Shown in pieces: positions 53,503 to 63,830 of a stretch of 64,000 bases of DNA. Under the pieces are notes generated by a model. That model ran no database searches and was not told the DNA's origin. It worked only from the letters and a program-made list of their open reading frames with translations. Location: assembly GCA_029204225.1 (NCBI GenBank), contig CM055100.1, positions 4,529,737 to 4,593,736 on the forward strand. The letters run 5' to 3'. This DNA is from Diphasiastrum complanatum. Taxonomy: Eukaryota; Streptophyta; Lycopodiopsida; Lycopodiales; Lycopodiaceae. Position numbers and translations under genes: made by a program. Numbering within the stretch: the first letter of the stretch is position 1; each line of letters begins with the position of its first letter.

Positions 53503-54574
53503 TTGATTTTTGCATGAGAAATACCTACTGCACAAGAGTCTTCCGTAGAGCATCTCAAGGACACATTTTCATTCAACCTTGCACAGGGTTTACGATCTTC
53601 GAGCATACTGAAACTTTGCAAAATCTTTGTCACGTTAGAGTTTATTCCTTAATCTCATCATCATATTCATTTTTGAGTCAACTACAACAAGATTGAAACA
53701 AATTTAGTTAAAATTTGTTCACTCTTTAGTCCAGTCACATGTTCAACGTGTTTCAACTACATGTTCCACACGCCGATCCAATCCTGAGCATGGATAGTTA
53801 CTAGCAACTCAAAAGAAACTCTCTGGAGCAATGATAGTTGAATCCCCTCCTATGAAGCCCAAAGAGATCCAAAAGTAACGGATCAAAAGAAAGAGCTGCA
53901 GAAAATGAAAGATGAAGACAACTGTGAACCTAGAAATAAAGTGAGCTCCTCACCCAGCAAGTGGTGGTCAAAGCTCGACATTGCAAGGGTCCAAGGCTAC
54001 AACTGTAGAACTATCAGTTCCTTCACCCTTCCACCAAGCATTCATCATGTTTCCTTGCCACCACCAAACCATTCATCCGATCTGTTTTCACCACCAATGT
54101 GTGGATGAGTCCATTCCCTTGAAGACTGATATACCAAGATTTGTGCTACCTATCAAGAAAGAGCATCGACAAGACTGGAACTTCAACTAGGAAAAGAATT
54201 ACGAAACACCCAGAAGCAATATGGAGGATACAGACCTCCCAGAAGTTAGAATCTGCCTAGAAATTAGGAGTGAAATCATCCATGGCAGATGCAACGAAAG
54301 AAAGAGACACGAGGAAAGCATTCAAGCATGCAAATTGTGAAGCTGCCGGGAGCTCTCCAAATTTTGAAAATGTCAACCACCTATAGCAATAAGACATTCT
54401 GATCAAATTGCAAAAAACAGTTTTTTGATAAAGATTGACAACAATAAGCACTTGGTTTTATGCAAGCGACCGAGGATCTACGCTTTTCCAAGTGGTGATC
54501 GAAGATGCCAATGAAGCAGAGCGACATCGTCCAATATGAGTTGCAATGGGTCCTGCAACACATTAGGGGTGGGA
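53503..54574 (+). other. Decayed gypsy internal sequence, uncertain
   Basis: No clear coding. The end has a purine tract AGGGGTGGGA (54565-54574) right before a probable LTR, so this is likely what remains between gypsy gag and the 3' LTR, with pol deleted. Confidence 0.35.
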
Positions 54575-55200
54575 TGATGTTGGCTGATTTTGACGAATCC
54601 CCAAGATACTCAGACAGAGCAACTCAAGAGCACCTCTCACCTTAGACCGAGGAGGTCTCTGAGAAGACGAGACTAACGAAGACTGAGAGCTGAGTATGAG
54701 AGCTGAGGAGTCTAATTAGTAATGACAAGCCAAAACTATGTAAGCCTCATGGTGAATCCTGGAAGATGGAATGACCATGTAGGAACTAGTATTTCTAGGC
54801 AAATGTAATAAATGCAAGTAGAACCCTCTCAAAGAAAGTAGAGTGAGCCACCTTTTGATGGTGACCTCTAGTGGAGAGCATTATTCCACTTGTAATTTGT
54901 GAAATGTGGAAATTTCACTAGGATGCCACCTAAGGAGCTCTCTTGCTTATTTAAGAGACTCCCTCTTTTTGAAGATGAGATTTTTGCATTGTATCCACTC
55001 CATGCTTAATAAGAAGATTTTCCATGAGTTTGATGCTACATTAAGCTCCTTGATCATAATGGTTTTTTTGAGTGATGCCCCTATGATCATGCCCTTCCAT
55101 TCATATTGTTTGTGGTTGTGGACTTAGAGTGGATTAGTATTCTTACTTTTCTAGTTGTGGATTAGATTTCCTTTCTGCTTGGTGGATTAGTGTAGGTTGC
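54575..55200 (+). repeat. Probable gypsy 3' LTR
   Basis: Begins TGATGTTGGCTG directly after the purine tract and contains a TATA-like TATTTAAGAG (54948-54957) with a CT-rich segment after it. The right end is not defined; 55200 is approximate. No matching 5' LTR is present in the window. Confidence 0.45.
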
Positions 55201-55830
55201 AGGCATCCAAGAGATTTGTAGCCAATAATGTGGTATAGATCTTGCACATTCATTTACGTTTTGGTTTCTTCAGTTTCCTGGAAAATTCAAGAATCAAGAA
55301 GATGGAGCTTCTTGATTCTTGAATGCTTGTAGAAGTGTTTTCTTGGTTTTTATATGACGTGAGGCATGTTAGAGTAATAGTTTGGTTGTCCAAGTAGATT
55401 AGCTTTTTGAATTTGGTTACAGCCCTTAGGATGGCAAATCTGAGTTTGTTCACCATGGCTTGCCTTATAATCTAAGTAGTTGACCCATTGGCAAGTGCTC
55501 ATTTATAAACAACAAAGTGTTTGAAGCCTTGAAGTCATCCTATGACAGGCAGGGTGAATATACTACCATGAACACCTATAGAACTGACTATCGTGATCCT
55601 GCATGCAAATAGAAATGATGTAGAAAAAGAAGTTTATGTTCTTCTCAGGCTCAGAAGTTAGGCTGCTGGGCAGAGCATATGAGACTGAAGAGCATCATAA
55701 AACAGTCCTTGCAAAAACACCTCAACATCTTTCGCTTTCACACTTTACCTTCCCTCTTTCTTTCCCAACCTCATTCCTTCACAATCCGTTCCTACCGCAA
55801 CATACCTCGCTCCACACACATCTTCCAATC
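55201..55830. other. No gene; leader-like sequence before ORF family
   Basis: No similarity that I can name. Two overlapping frames from 55636 and 55679 are open, Ser/Pro/His-rich and low in complexity, and run into the repeat tract. Confidence 0.3.
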
Positions 55831-55835
55831 CCTTC

Positions 55836-56092
55836 TCGACCGGAGCCATTCCTTTCCATCTCGACCGGGGTCATTCCATCCCATCTCGACCGAAGCCTCT
55901 GTCAACTCTCAACTGATGCCTCCATCAAATCTCAACCAAAGCCTCCCTCAAATTTCAACCGATGCCTCCATCAAATCTCAACCGGAGCCACCATCAATTC
56001 TCAATCGATGCCTCCATCAAATCTCAACTGACGCCTCCATCAAATCTCAACCGACGCACCCTTAACCCTGTCTCAAATCTCAATCGACACAC
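55836..56092 (+). repeat. Minisatellite of ~22-bp TCTCAACCG-type units
   Basis: About ten variants of CTCCATCAAATCTCAACCGA follow one another, with substitutions and some longer spacers, in a row upstream of an ATG at 56129. The sequence also reads open in more than one frame (for example CLHQISTDASIKSQP). That follows from the repeat and is not good evidence of a protein. Confidence 0.8.
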
Positions 56093-56128
56093 TTTTTCCA
56101 AACCCCTATTTTTTCCATTTTTTTTACC

Positions 56129-57082
56129 ATGTCATCCAACCCCAGTTCCAATTCTGATGACCCCGATGCTAATAAGCTCAACATCCAACTGTGCAAATTG
56201 GATCTTACACAGATGCAGACCTGGTACCAATAGGCAAAGTCATTCTTCAAGGCAATTGAGTTCCAAATCCCTATCCTGATGGGGTATCAAAGTCCGTACC
56301 TAATACATATGGCATATGCCAATTATAATGCTACGGCAAGGTCGTGCCAACTCATAGTTCCTCCTGTCAAGAACTATGTTTATAACATATCTTTTGCGGT
56401 GGCCAACTTGCAACCCTTTTCCTCAAGGGCCAAATGATGTCACAAGAACGTTCAAGAAGATTGAGCAGATGGCCTTTTTCAAATACATAGATCCCTCAGT
56501 GGACAAATGAAAGAGTAAAGATGGGTACCGAGCTGAGGCCATCAATGATCAGCAGCTGCAAGCGACATGTGCCTATTTGACCAAATGGACACAAAGACCA
56601 AGGACAAAAGTGCTGAGGGTACCCATGTCCCTCTTCCACATGATGGCAGATTCACGATTGCATGTCCAGAACCTTTATGATTGGGCATAGTTTGCTTCGA
56701 ACTGCCTTCATGAGTGTGTTAAGAACAAGTAGCCAATAACCGTACTGGGGTATCTCATGACTGATATCACACTCCAGCAAGTACAAAATGGGCCCAGACT
56801 CAAACAACACCTACAACTTGCGGACAAAGCCTAGGACATCCCAATAGAGTCCAAATAGTCCAAACATCCATGATCACGGGCTACTTCACCATCGGGGCTT
56901 CCACCCAAAAGGGTCAACACCAATATTATTCTGTTGGTACACAAGCGACAAAGCCCACAACCAGATCTACAAGCAGCCGCATCCTCCGAAGCTCAACAGG
57001 CCGATACCTCCAAGGCCCAGTTGCTAGACACAAGGCAACAACGAATACGTCGAAAGCTTTAAGCCAGGAGGAAATCACCTGA
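56129..57082 (+). pseudogene. Unrecognised repeat ORF family, copy 1, first ORF (broken)
   Basis: The ATG at 56129 begins MSSNPSSNSDDPDANKLNIQ, then LCKLDLTQMQTWYQ and a stop. The reading continues AKSFFKAIEFQIPILMGYQS and PYLIHMAYANYNATARS, then PPVKNYVYNISFAVANLQPF. Further stops and frameshifts follow, with a better part at 56870-57082 (MITGYFTIGASTQKGQHQYY). It looks like a once-real protein of several hundred residues. I find no gag zinc knuckle, protease or RT motif. Confidence 0.45.
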
Positions 57083-57640
57083 TAGATCATCATTAGACAA
57101 TTCAGCTTCAGATGATGAAAGCTCGAATGCAAACTCTTTGACACACTCCTCACCCTTACACACCATCGACGGGGGTGATGGAGCAGCCAAATCGTCCGAA
57201 GCAGCGGATATGGACACAACCCATGTCATGCCACCAGACGAAGTCACTACCCTACCCATGCTGATAACCACGCCAACGTCGCCAACATCACCAACGGCAT
57301 TTTTTTCGAGGGGGGGAGAGAAGTGGGGAGTTCCATTCTCCAAGACACGGAAGCGGCCCAGCAGCCACAAGATCAACAGCCACAGACCCAACAAGTCCAC
57401 ACCTTGGACACTTTGCAATATTTTGATGCTGCGGACCTGATGGAGATAAGTGATGACGAACCAAAGAAAGATGATCAACCAGGAGGAAGTCTGACCCTCC
57501 CAATAACCACCACCACTACCACAACAACAACCACCATTGCTACTAACATTATTCCTCCACTCCCTCCACCTCCATCTTCATTCCCTCCACAACATCTATT
57601 TTTTGGATTAGCTTCACCATCCCACACCCATGATTAGTAC
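57083..57640 (+). pseudogene. Unrecognised repeat ORF family, copy 1, acidic Thr/Pro-rich linker
   Basis: Frames switch here: SLDNSASDDESSNANSLTHS, then SSEAADMDTTHVMPPDEVTT. From 57323 come QDTEAAQQPQDQQPQTQQVH, LQYFDAADLMEISDDEPKKD, a poly-Thr run and PPPPSSFPPQ. Low-complexity acidic and proline-rich protein. A G-run near 57309-57319 is a likely frameshift point. Confidence 0.45.
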
Positions 57641-58800
57641 CCAACTATCACTAACCCTGAGAAGTTCTCCGAAGCAGCTAAGCGCTCAATGATCCGCCTA
57701 TCCGAAGCAAGCTACCACATGCACTGGTTGGTAAGCCAGCACCAAATGCTCGAGAATAAGGTCCAGTACTAGGACCAAGAAATTGTGCAACAACAGAAGT
57801 TGGCCAAAGAAAAAGAAAAAGAGACAGAAGAAATCAGATCCGTGATGGCCGGGAAAAAGACCACATTAGAAGAGGTCCAGCAGCAACTGAAGCACCAGAT
57901 AGTCCAGATCGACCAAATACGAGACGGATCATCGGGGGCAATGATAGTTGGTATTCCTCTAATAAAGCTCGAGGACATACAGTTTCAGGCCCCACAAGCC
58001 ACAGCCATCCGAATGGAGAAGTATGTGCGGCTGATCCAGGAACAGGAAGCCGAGAAAAGAAATTTTGAGAATATTGTGGACAAGCAGGAAAAGATCATCC
58101 TTGAGTCCCAGAAGCAGCTAGAAGATACAATGAAGGCCCTGCAGCAAGTCTTGGACAAGGTGAACCAGTTGTGGAACACGATGTGCAAGGCCCAATTAGG
58201 CGCTCATTCAAATAAACCACGGGATGATGATGGAGATGGCAGAGCAGGCAATAAGGACGGGCAAACCCAACCATCAGATGGTAGCTCGAGATTGGGTAGC
58301 CAGAGAGCCAAAGCTGCTTCCAGATATTTTCTCCTTCCCCCTCTCACTTTTAACCCTTCATCTTATTCAGCTTTTAATTTTTCTGAAACATTCATTCCGA
58401 CTTACCATGTTTCTTCATCTTCCCTCTCTCCACCACCTCCTAGCAGAATAATGGGTCCATCAAAAGGTCCAACTGACACATACAAAGCCCGACGGGATGA
58501 GTTCCTTCAACAACTCTGCTCTCCCGGTGTGGCGTATAATTTCTTGAACCCACCTCCTCCTAAACCTATCATTCCTGTACCTCCCTCTCCAGATCACTCC
58601 ATCCCTGACCTTCCAGAAGTTAATACTGACATTGGGCGTGATGACGACTTCCTGGCAGATCTATTGGAGTCAAGAAGATTCTTGTCTAGACAAGACACGG
58701 GTGCAGCTGAGCCGTCAACGAGCGAGCGGGCGAAGGAAAAAGATACGGACACTAAGGCCTTGAATGATTACCTGGCAAGGCCACCACACCCACGTAGGGC
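57540..58800 (+). repeat. Inverted repeat, left arm
   Basis: Matches 59388-60620 in inverted orientation. Shared words include ACCACATGCACTGGTTGGT, AGGTCCAGCAGCAACTGAA-type coding, ATACAGTTTCAGGCCCCACA and TTTCATCTTATTCAGCTTTTAA-type coding. Divergence is moderate, with indels. Confidence 0.75.
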
Positions 58801-59014
58801 AGCTTCTCCTACCAGGCCCAAGGGCAAGATGGCTGATACCAGAGAATCAAAGAAATTCAAAAGAAAATATTTTCCCAACATGAGGGGAGGCAAAGAGGAG
58901 ATAGATCAAAGCCAATACTCCACCAAGGTTGAGATCATTGCGGCACTACAATCGCAACCGGAATGGTGGAACAAGATCTTAAGGGATAGCATATGGCTCC
59001 AACAGTACCCCTAG
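57785..59014 (+). CDS. Unrecognised repeat ORF family, copy 1, long open frame (409 codons)
   Basis: The longest frame outside the copia twins. Upstream in-frame similarity (SEAAKRSMIRLSEASYHMHW) shows the protein once began further left, before a stop at 57769. Residues 1-65 and 75-140 are strongly coiled-coil (KLAKEKEKETEEIRSVMAGK, QQQLKHQIVQIDQ, EKIILESQKQLEDTMKALQQ). Residues 140-240 are polar with PPPPSR. Residues 240-350 are Pro-rich, with DEFLQQLCSPGVAYNFLNPP, DDDFLADLLESRRFLSRQ and STSERAKEKDTDTKALNDYL. Residues 350-409 are basic then conserved (KKFKRKYFPNMRGGKEEIDQ, SQYSTKVEIIAALQSQPEWW). The same protein appears at 36112-42596 and inverted at 59388-60620, so it is a repeat family. 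No known domain, catalytic site or zinc finger is seen. Confidence 0.5.
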   Translation: MQQQKLAKEKEKETEEIRSVMAGKKTTLEEVQQQLKHQIVQIDQIRDGSSGAMIVGIPLIKLEDIQFQAPQATAIRMEKYVRLIQEQEAEKRNFENIVDKQEKIILESQKQLEDTMKALQQVLDKVNQLWNTMCKAQLGAHSNKPRDDDGDGRAGNKDGQTQPSDGSSRLGSQRAKAASRYFLLPPLTFNPSSYSAFNFSETFIPTYHVSSSSLSPPPPSRIMGPSKGPTDTYKARRDEFLQQLCSPGVAYNFLNPPPPKPIIPVPPSPDHSIPDLPEVNTDIGRDDDFLADLLESRRFLSRQDTGAAEPSTSERAKEKDTDTKALNDYLARPPHPRRAASPTRPKGKMADTRESKKFKRKYFPNMRGGKEEIDQSQYSTKVEIIAALQSQPEWWNKILRDSIWLQQYP

Positions 59015-59372
59015 GCACCGGCATAGAAGCGAGTTGATCCATTCTACATGCTACTCAAACAAAGAAATCCATGGTCGGTAGAAAAGCCATGGGTTGAGTT
59101 GGTGAACTGACCAGTGATTCTAGGGATTTCAGACAGAATTTCCCCGGATGACTTGAGGCTACAATTGCTAGACTTTGGGCACAAATACAAGACAAGTGCC
59201 AATCTATGCATGCAAGAAAGTGTCGACTACTGTCGATCCATGGCCTTTCTAATGCAGCAAGAATGTTTCTGGGATCGTGGTTTGGATCCGATCAGGATCA
59301 ATCCCAACATAGTCCTCCAGTCAGAGGTAGATCATGAGATGATGGCCTGACTATACTATAGAGCGGCCGCCC
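59015..59372 (+). pseudogene. Unrecognised repeat ORF family, copy 1, C-terminal part
   Basis: After the TAG following WLQQYP, the reading continues KRVDPFYMLLKQRNPW and VEKPWVELVN, then a second stop, then from 59114 VILGISDRISPDDLRLQLLD, FGHKYKTSANLCMQESVDYC, RSMAFLMQQECFWDRGLDPI and QSEVDHEMMA. Copy 2 has the same region open at 42315-42593. Three stops show this copy is decayed at the C-terminus. Confidence 0.6.
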
Positions 59373-59387
59373 TACGTTGTTGAGGCG

Positions 59388-60620
59388 GCTTCGCCAGATA
59401 GTCATCTAGGGCCTTAGTGCCCGTATCGCTCTCTCTTCTCTGCTCACTTGTGGAAGGCTCTGCTTTGCCAGCATCCATAGGTCTGGATGAGAATCTGCGT
59501 GTTTCTAGCAGATCAGCCAAGAAGTCATCATCGCCACCAACGTCGGTGTTAGTCTCTGGAAGGTTAGGGATGGAGTGATTAGGAGAGAGAGAGGCATAGG
59601 AACGGCAGATTTAGGAGGAGCTGAATCTAACAAATTGTATGCTGCACAGGGGGGATTTGAGCTGTTTTAAGAACTCGTCCTGTCAGGTCTTGTACGTCTC
59701 AACAGTTCCTTGATAAGGTTTCAAAAAATTTCTAGGAGGAGATTGAGAGGAGAAAGAAGGTGGACGAATAGGGTAAGTTGGAATGAATGTTTTAGAGAAA
59801 TTAAATGCAGAGTAGGAAGAGGGTTTGAAGGTGGGAGGGGGAAGGGAAAAAGCTCCAGAAGCAGCCTTAGTTCTCTGGCTGTCCGAACCCGAACTACCAC
59901 CCAATTGTCGGGTTTGCCCATCATTGTTGCCCGCTCCATCATCTCTGTCATCGTCCCTTGGTCTATTGTCAAAAATTTATGCTTGGGCCTTGCACGCCGT
60001 GTTCCAAAGCTAGTTCACTTTCTCCAAGACTTGCTGCAGGGCCTTCATCATTTCTTCTAACTGATTCTGGGAATCGAGGATGATCTTTGCTTGTTTGGCC
60101 GCAACGTTCTCATAATTCATCTGTTAGGCTTCTCTTTCTTGAATCAACTATACGTACTTTTCCATTCGAATGGCTGGAGCTTGTGGAGCTTGAAACTGTA
60201 TGTCTTCGGGTTTGACCAAAGGGGCATCAACTGTCGTCGCGCTAGATGATCCATCTCGTGATTGGTCGATTTGGGCCATTTGGCACTTAAGTTGCTGTTG
60301 AACCTCTTCCAATTCTGCTATCTGCCCTGCCATCGCAGATTTTATTTCTTCTATCTCCTTTTCTTTTTCTTTTATTTGCTTTTTCTACTAAGAGATTGTT
60401 TGGTCCTAACATTTAACCTTATTTTCCAGAACCTTCTGTTGGCTCACCAACCAGTGCATGTGGTAACTGGTTTCGGACAGGCTAATCATCGAACACTTTG
60501 CTGCTTGGATACTGATCAGGAGCATGAGTGGTGATGTTTGTCCAAAAAATATATGTCGTTGAGGAAGTGAAGGTGACAATGGACGAAGTGGAGAGATGGC
60601 ATTAGTAGAGACGGTATGTG
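59388..60620 (-). pseudogene. Unrecognised repeat ORF family, copy 3 (inverted arm)
   Basis: Minus-strand reading parallels 57540-58800. From 60620 down: PPLSSIVTFTSS-like, SMISLSETSYHMHW-like, MAGQIAELEEVQQQLKCQMA, QIDQSRDGSSSATTVDAPLV, KPEDIQFQAPQAPAIRMEKY, SDSQRTKAASGAFSLPPPTF, KPSSYSAFNFSKTFIPTYPI, and the D-D-D-F-L-A-D-L-L-E region near 59520. It is broken by stops. It ends near 59388, shortly after the CCTCAACAACGTAG region that aligns with 58795 of the other arm. Confidence 0.7.
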
Positions 60621-61260
60621 AGAGATTTCAACAAGTTTAGTCATATTTTGGTAAATTGTCAATATGAGGCCAAACTCATTTTGGACTTAGAGATAAACTT
60701 TTTGAAGTTATATTAGTTTAAAATACATTCAATAAACACTTTTTGAAAGTGTGAGAAAGTTGGTAGTCAAGTTTGAGAGAGATTCAAATTTGAACTTTGG
60801 GTACATTGAATCTAGACCCAGAAATAGTAGGGTTTATATTTTGGAGAGAAAGCCAAGTGGCCAAACAGGGTTTGGACACTCTATAAAAGGATGTAACTCA
60901 TGGAGAGACACATCTTCTACCTTCTCTCTCTCTCATTTCATCATTATACATGGTTATCTTTGGATGCTACTACTCATTGGTGCACTCTCTTGATGATATC
61001 TTGTAATCTTATGTGTAGAATATTCATTTATTGCTATTTTTGGTTCCACACATGTAAAATATAGTAGGGTACTATAATTGTATGGATAGCAACTATATTC
61101 TATTTTTTGGTTCATTTTTTATCAGTACCTCTTAGAGTTTGCATCTCATTTTGTATGTAGATGCTGATTTTTCTACATTGGCAGGATTGTTGGTTTGCTC
61201 CTTTTGTAACCAAAGATTAGGGACATGGATTGGATCTTGAATGATCTAAAATCCTTCACA
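60617..61260 (+). repeat. Copia element 7, 5' LTR
   Basis: 644 bp, TGTGAGAGATTTCAAC...ATCCTTCACA, followed by TGTATCAGAGCTC (mutated PBS, 61261). It contains TATAAAAGG (60893-60901) as the TATA box, with CTCTCTCTCTC after it. Its ends and length place it with the element 1 lineage. Confidence 0.82.
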
Positions 61261-61862
61261 TGTATCAGAGCTCTTGTGTTTCAGGTTATTAAAGGATCAG
61301 CCATCTTTAGCAAGGATTTGGAGGAGTTACCAATGCTAGAGCATGCTAGATTGATCTCTACTCAAAAATCAGCATTTTTGCATGTGTAGAATCGATCTTT
61401 TGTAGGTCAAAACTCAATATAGGTTTATATACTTGATCAATTACAATTTCACACTTGGTTTACTGGAATTAGCCATTTTTTCATGCATTAGGAAGGTCTC
61501 ATTGGAGGCTACAAGATGATATATCAAGTTTCTAGAAATTGCATGTAGAATTTGAGATATTCAATTTTTTGTGATTTTGTCAAAACTCTGATTTTGATTG
61601 GATCTCTAGTTTGTGAGGTTACTGAACTTCATTTGAGTGTGTTTCAATATTAGAAAGTTGCAAGAATTATTATATTGAGGATAGATCATAGGTTGATCAA
61701 GATCTCACTATTCTATGTGTTGATTTTCTAGTTAGAAGTGCTAGAAGAGATTTGAGAGGTTCCATATCTTTGTGATTTCTTCTTGATTTCATTTTTTGAC
61801 ATTCAAGAGAGTGCTTTGTGCATCGGAAAAAGGTTGAAAGAAGAAGATCAGGTCATTGTAAC

Positions 61863-62614
61863 ATGGCTACAAATGGTGGATTCATGCTGGAAGGCAATGA
61901 TAGGCTTACCTCAATCAACTATTCTACTTGGGAGGCAATGATAGGCTTACCTCAATAAGCTATTCTACTTGGAAGGTGAGGATGGAGTCCTTATTGGAGA
62001 TGAATGAGTTGATGGAGATTGTTGCAGGTGTGGAGGAGAGGCCTCAAGCACCTCAAGATCAAGTGAGTTATGACAAGAGAGCTAAAAGAACTCTACACAT
62101 GATTAAGATGAATATTACCAATGAACTTACTCTTAGGAGAAAAATCTTTCAAAGTTTGCAAAAGAAATAAGAGAGTACTCATGATTTTGTTTTGAGGGTT
62201 AAAGCATTCAATGATGAGTTAGCATGTATTGATGAAAGCATTAAGAAGGTAGAACTTGTTCAAGTTATACTTAATGGCTTGTTGGATAATCATGCTAATC
62301 TTGTTCAAAGCTTTTCTATTCTTAAGACTTTGCCAAGTATTGTGGATTTGCAAGAGATTTTGGTGAATGAGGAGTATAGGCTTCAATCAAGAGGAGGTGG
62401 ATCTACATCAACATCTCATTATGAAGAGGAGGCTATGTTCATCAAAGGCAAGTTCAAGGGCAAAGGCAAAGGCAATTGGTCAAAAGGACAAGATCAAGGT
62501 GAGACTTCCTCTTCTGGCAAAAAGAAAGATAAGTCTAAGTTAAAATGCCTATGTTGTGGAATCAAAGGGCATTTTGCAAATGAATGTTTGAAAACTGGAT
62601 CTAAAATTGTATAG
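61863..62614 (+). pseudogene. Copia element 7 gag, truncated
   Basis: The ATG at 61863 starts MATNGGFMLEGNDRLTSINY. A 41-bp tandem duplication (61893-61974) then shifts the frame. From 61928 the reading is [40 protein letters not shown], then a deletion of about 35 residues relative to element 1, then LRRKIFQSLQKK, a stop, and from 62192 MRVKAFNDELACIDESIKKV up to the knuckle CLCCGIKGHFANEC. The element ends within TGSKIV at about 62614; protease, integrase and RT are missing. Confidence 0.85.
61893..61974 (+). repeat. 41-bp tandem duplication in copia gag
   Basis: GGCAATGATAGGCTTACCTC...CTATTCTACTTGG occurs twice, offset by 41 bp, with two or three substitutions. Because 41 is not a multiple of three, it breaks the gag frame. 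Confidence 0.9.
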
Positions 62615-62834
62615 AACCTATCCACGTGAGCTAGACCATCAGTTGTTGGCCTATAACACTCTCTGTGAATAGAGATGAATGAGATTAAAACATTATGTGG
62701 AATAAGATGCAATAAAGACTAATAGAGGCAGTCAAAAAGCATAAACAAAAGAAGATACAAAAAATAACACCGATAAAGATAAAAAAAAAAAATGTAACAT
62801 AAAAATATGCAAGAACTATGGAGTTATATTGGGT
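62615..62834. other. No recognisable gene
   Basis: Short AT-rich spacer between the truncated copia and the minus-strand gypsy integrase, with an A-run at 62781-62790. Confidence 0.5.
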
Positions 62835-63830
62835 CAATAAAAAACAACTCTTCGTAATACCGTCGTAGACGACCACCATTGACAACATTGACTAGGAGTA
62901 CTCCGTCAAGTGTTTGTAGTTGGAATACTCCATTGTGAGAGATTTTATTGATAACATAAGGTTATTTGCTTCTGAATTTTAGTTTTCTTGGATGCTTCTT
63001 AGACGTGTAAAAAAGCATGTGATCACCCAAGTATAAATCTTTATTGTGTAGGTGACAATCTGCTAGGCTTTTTGGCGACGTTTGTTAACCATTGTGCATG
63101 ATACGATATGAGTCGAGTCTCACACAATTGGGCTAACGTAAATAGCCTATATTTTAATTGCAGCATCCTCACAAAAATCTGTGGAGAAAGCTTGCATGAC
63201 TCGCAAGCAGGGTACTAGGAATTCAATAGGCATAACTGCCTCTTGACCATATACAAGGTGGAATGGGATAACCCATTCGGTGGCCTTCTTGGGAGTTGTG
63301 CGGTACTCCCAGATAGCGGAAAACAGTTTGGCTTCCCAATCTGATCGTCTTGTTTCTGCTATCTTGGTCAAGATCTTACAAATCGTCTTGGTCGTGGACT
63401 CGGCTTGGCCATTACATCTAGGATAGTACGGAGTACTTTTGCGGTGAACAACAAGGAAATAACAGAGGAGATTATTGATCACTTCGTTTAAGAAGTGTGT
63501 GTGTCACGGTCACTAAAAAGCTCAATTGGATAGCCAAAACGTGTAATAATGTTTTCATATAGAAAACGTGCTACGGTCTTCACATTAGCGTCCTTTGTTG
63601 CACGAGCTTCTACCCACTTAGTTGCATAATATGTTGCGATCAGGATATATCGTGCTTGGGTATTTTTGGCTGCTGGACTGATGGGCCCAACAAAGTTGAT
63701 ACCCCACTTATGGAAGGCTTCGCCTTCTGCATTGGGTGTCAAAGAGCCAAAGGCCCTAGCGACTTGATCTCCTGTGGAATGGATTTCGGCGGATAACGTT
63801 TGTTATCTAGATAAAAAATCACATGTTCAT
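62835..63830 (-). pseudogene. Ty3/gypsy integrase, C-terminal pol (broken)
   Basis: Minus-strand reading: STGDQVARAFGSLTPNAEGE, AFHKWGINFVGPISPAAKNT (first catalytic D replaced by N in W-G-I-N-F), ARYILIATYYATKWVEARA, RFGYPIELFSDRDTH (second D), a stop and frameshift near 63485, then HRKSTPYYPRCNGQAESTTK (catalytic E present), DWEAKLFSAIWEYRTTPKKA, FHLVYGQEAVMPIEFLVP, and, after further stops, LGDHMLFYTSKKHPRKLKFR and NGGRLRRYYEELFF. The W-G-x-D and Y-G-x-E-A-V-x-P-I-E patterns suggest the Tat/Athila-like branch. The loss of the first D and the stops make it inactive. The rest of pol should lie beyond 64000. Confidence 0.8.

Noticed and set aside
55636-56279. Overlapping plus-strand frames over the minisatellite
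   Set aside because: They are open in several frames because the repeat lacks stops; Ser/Pro/His-rich output is not evidence of a protein.
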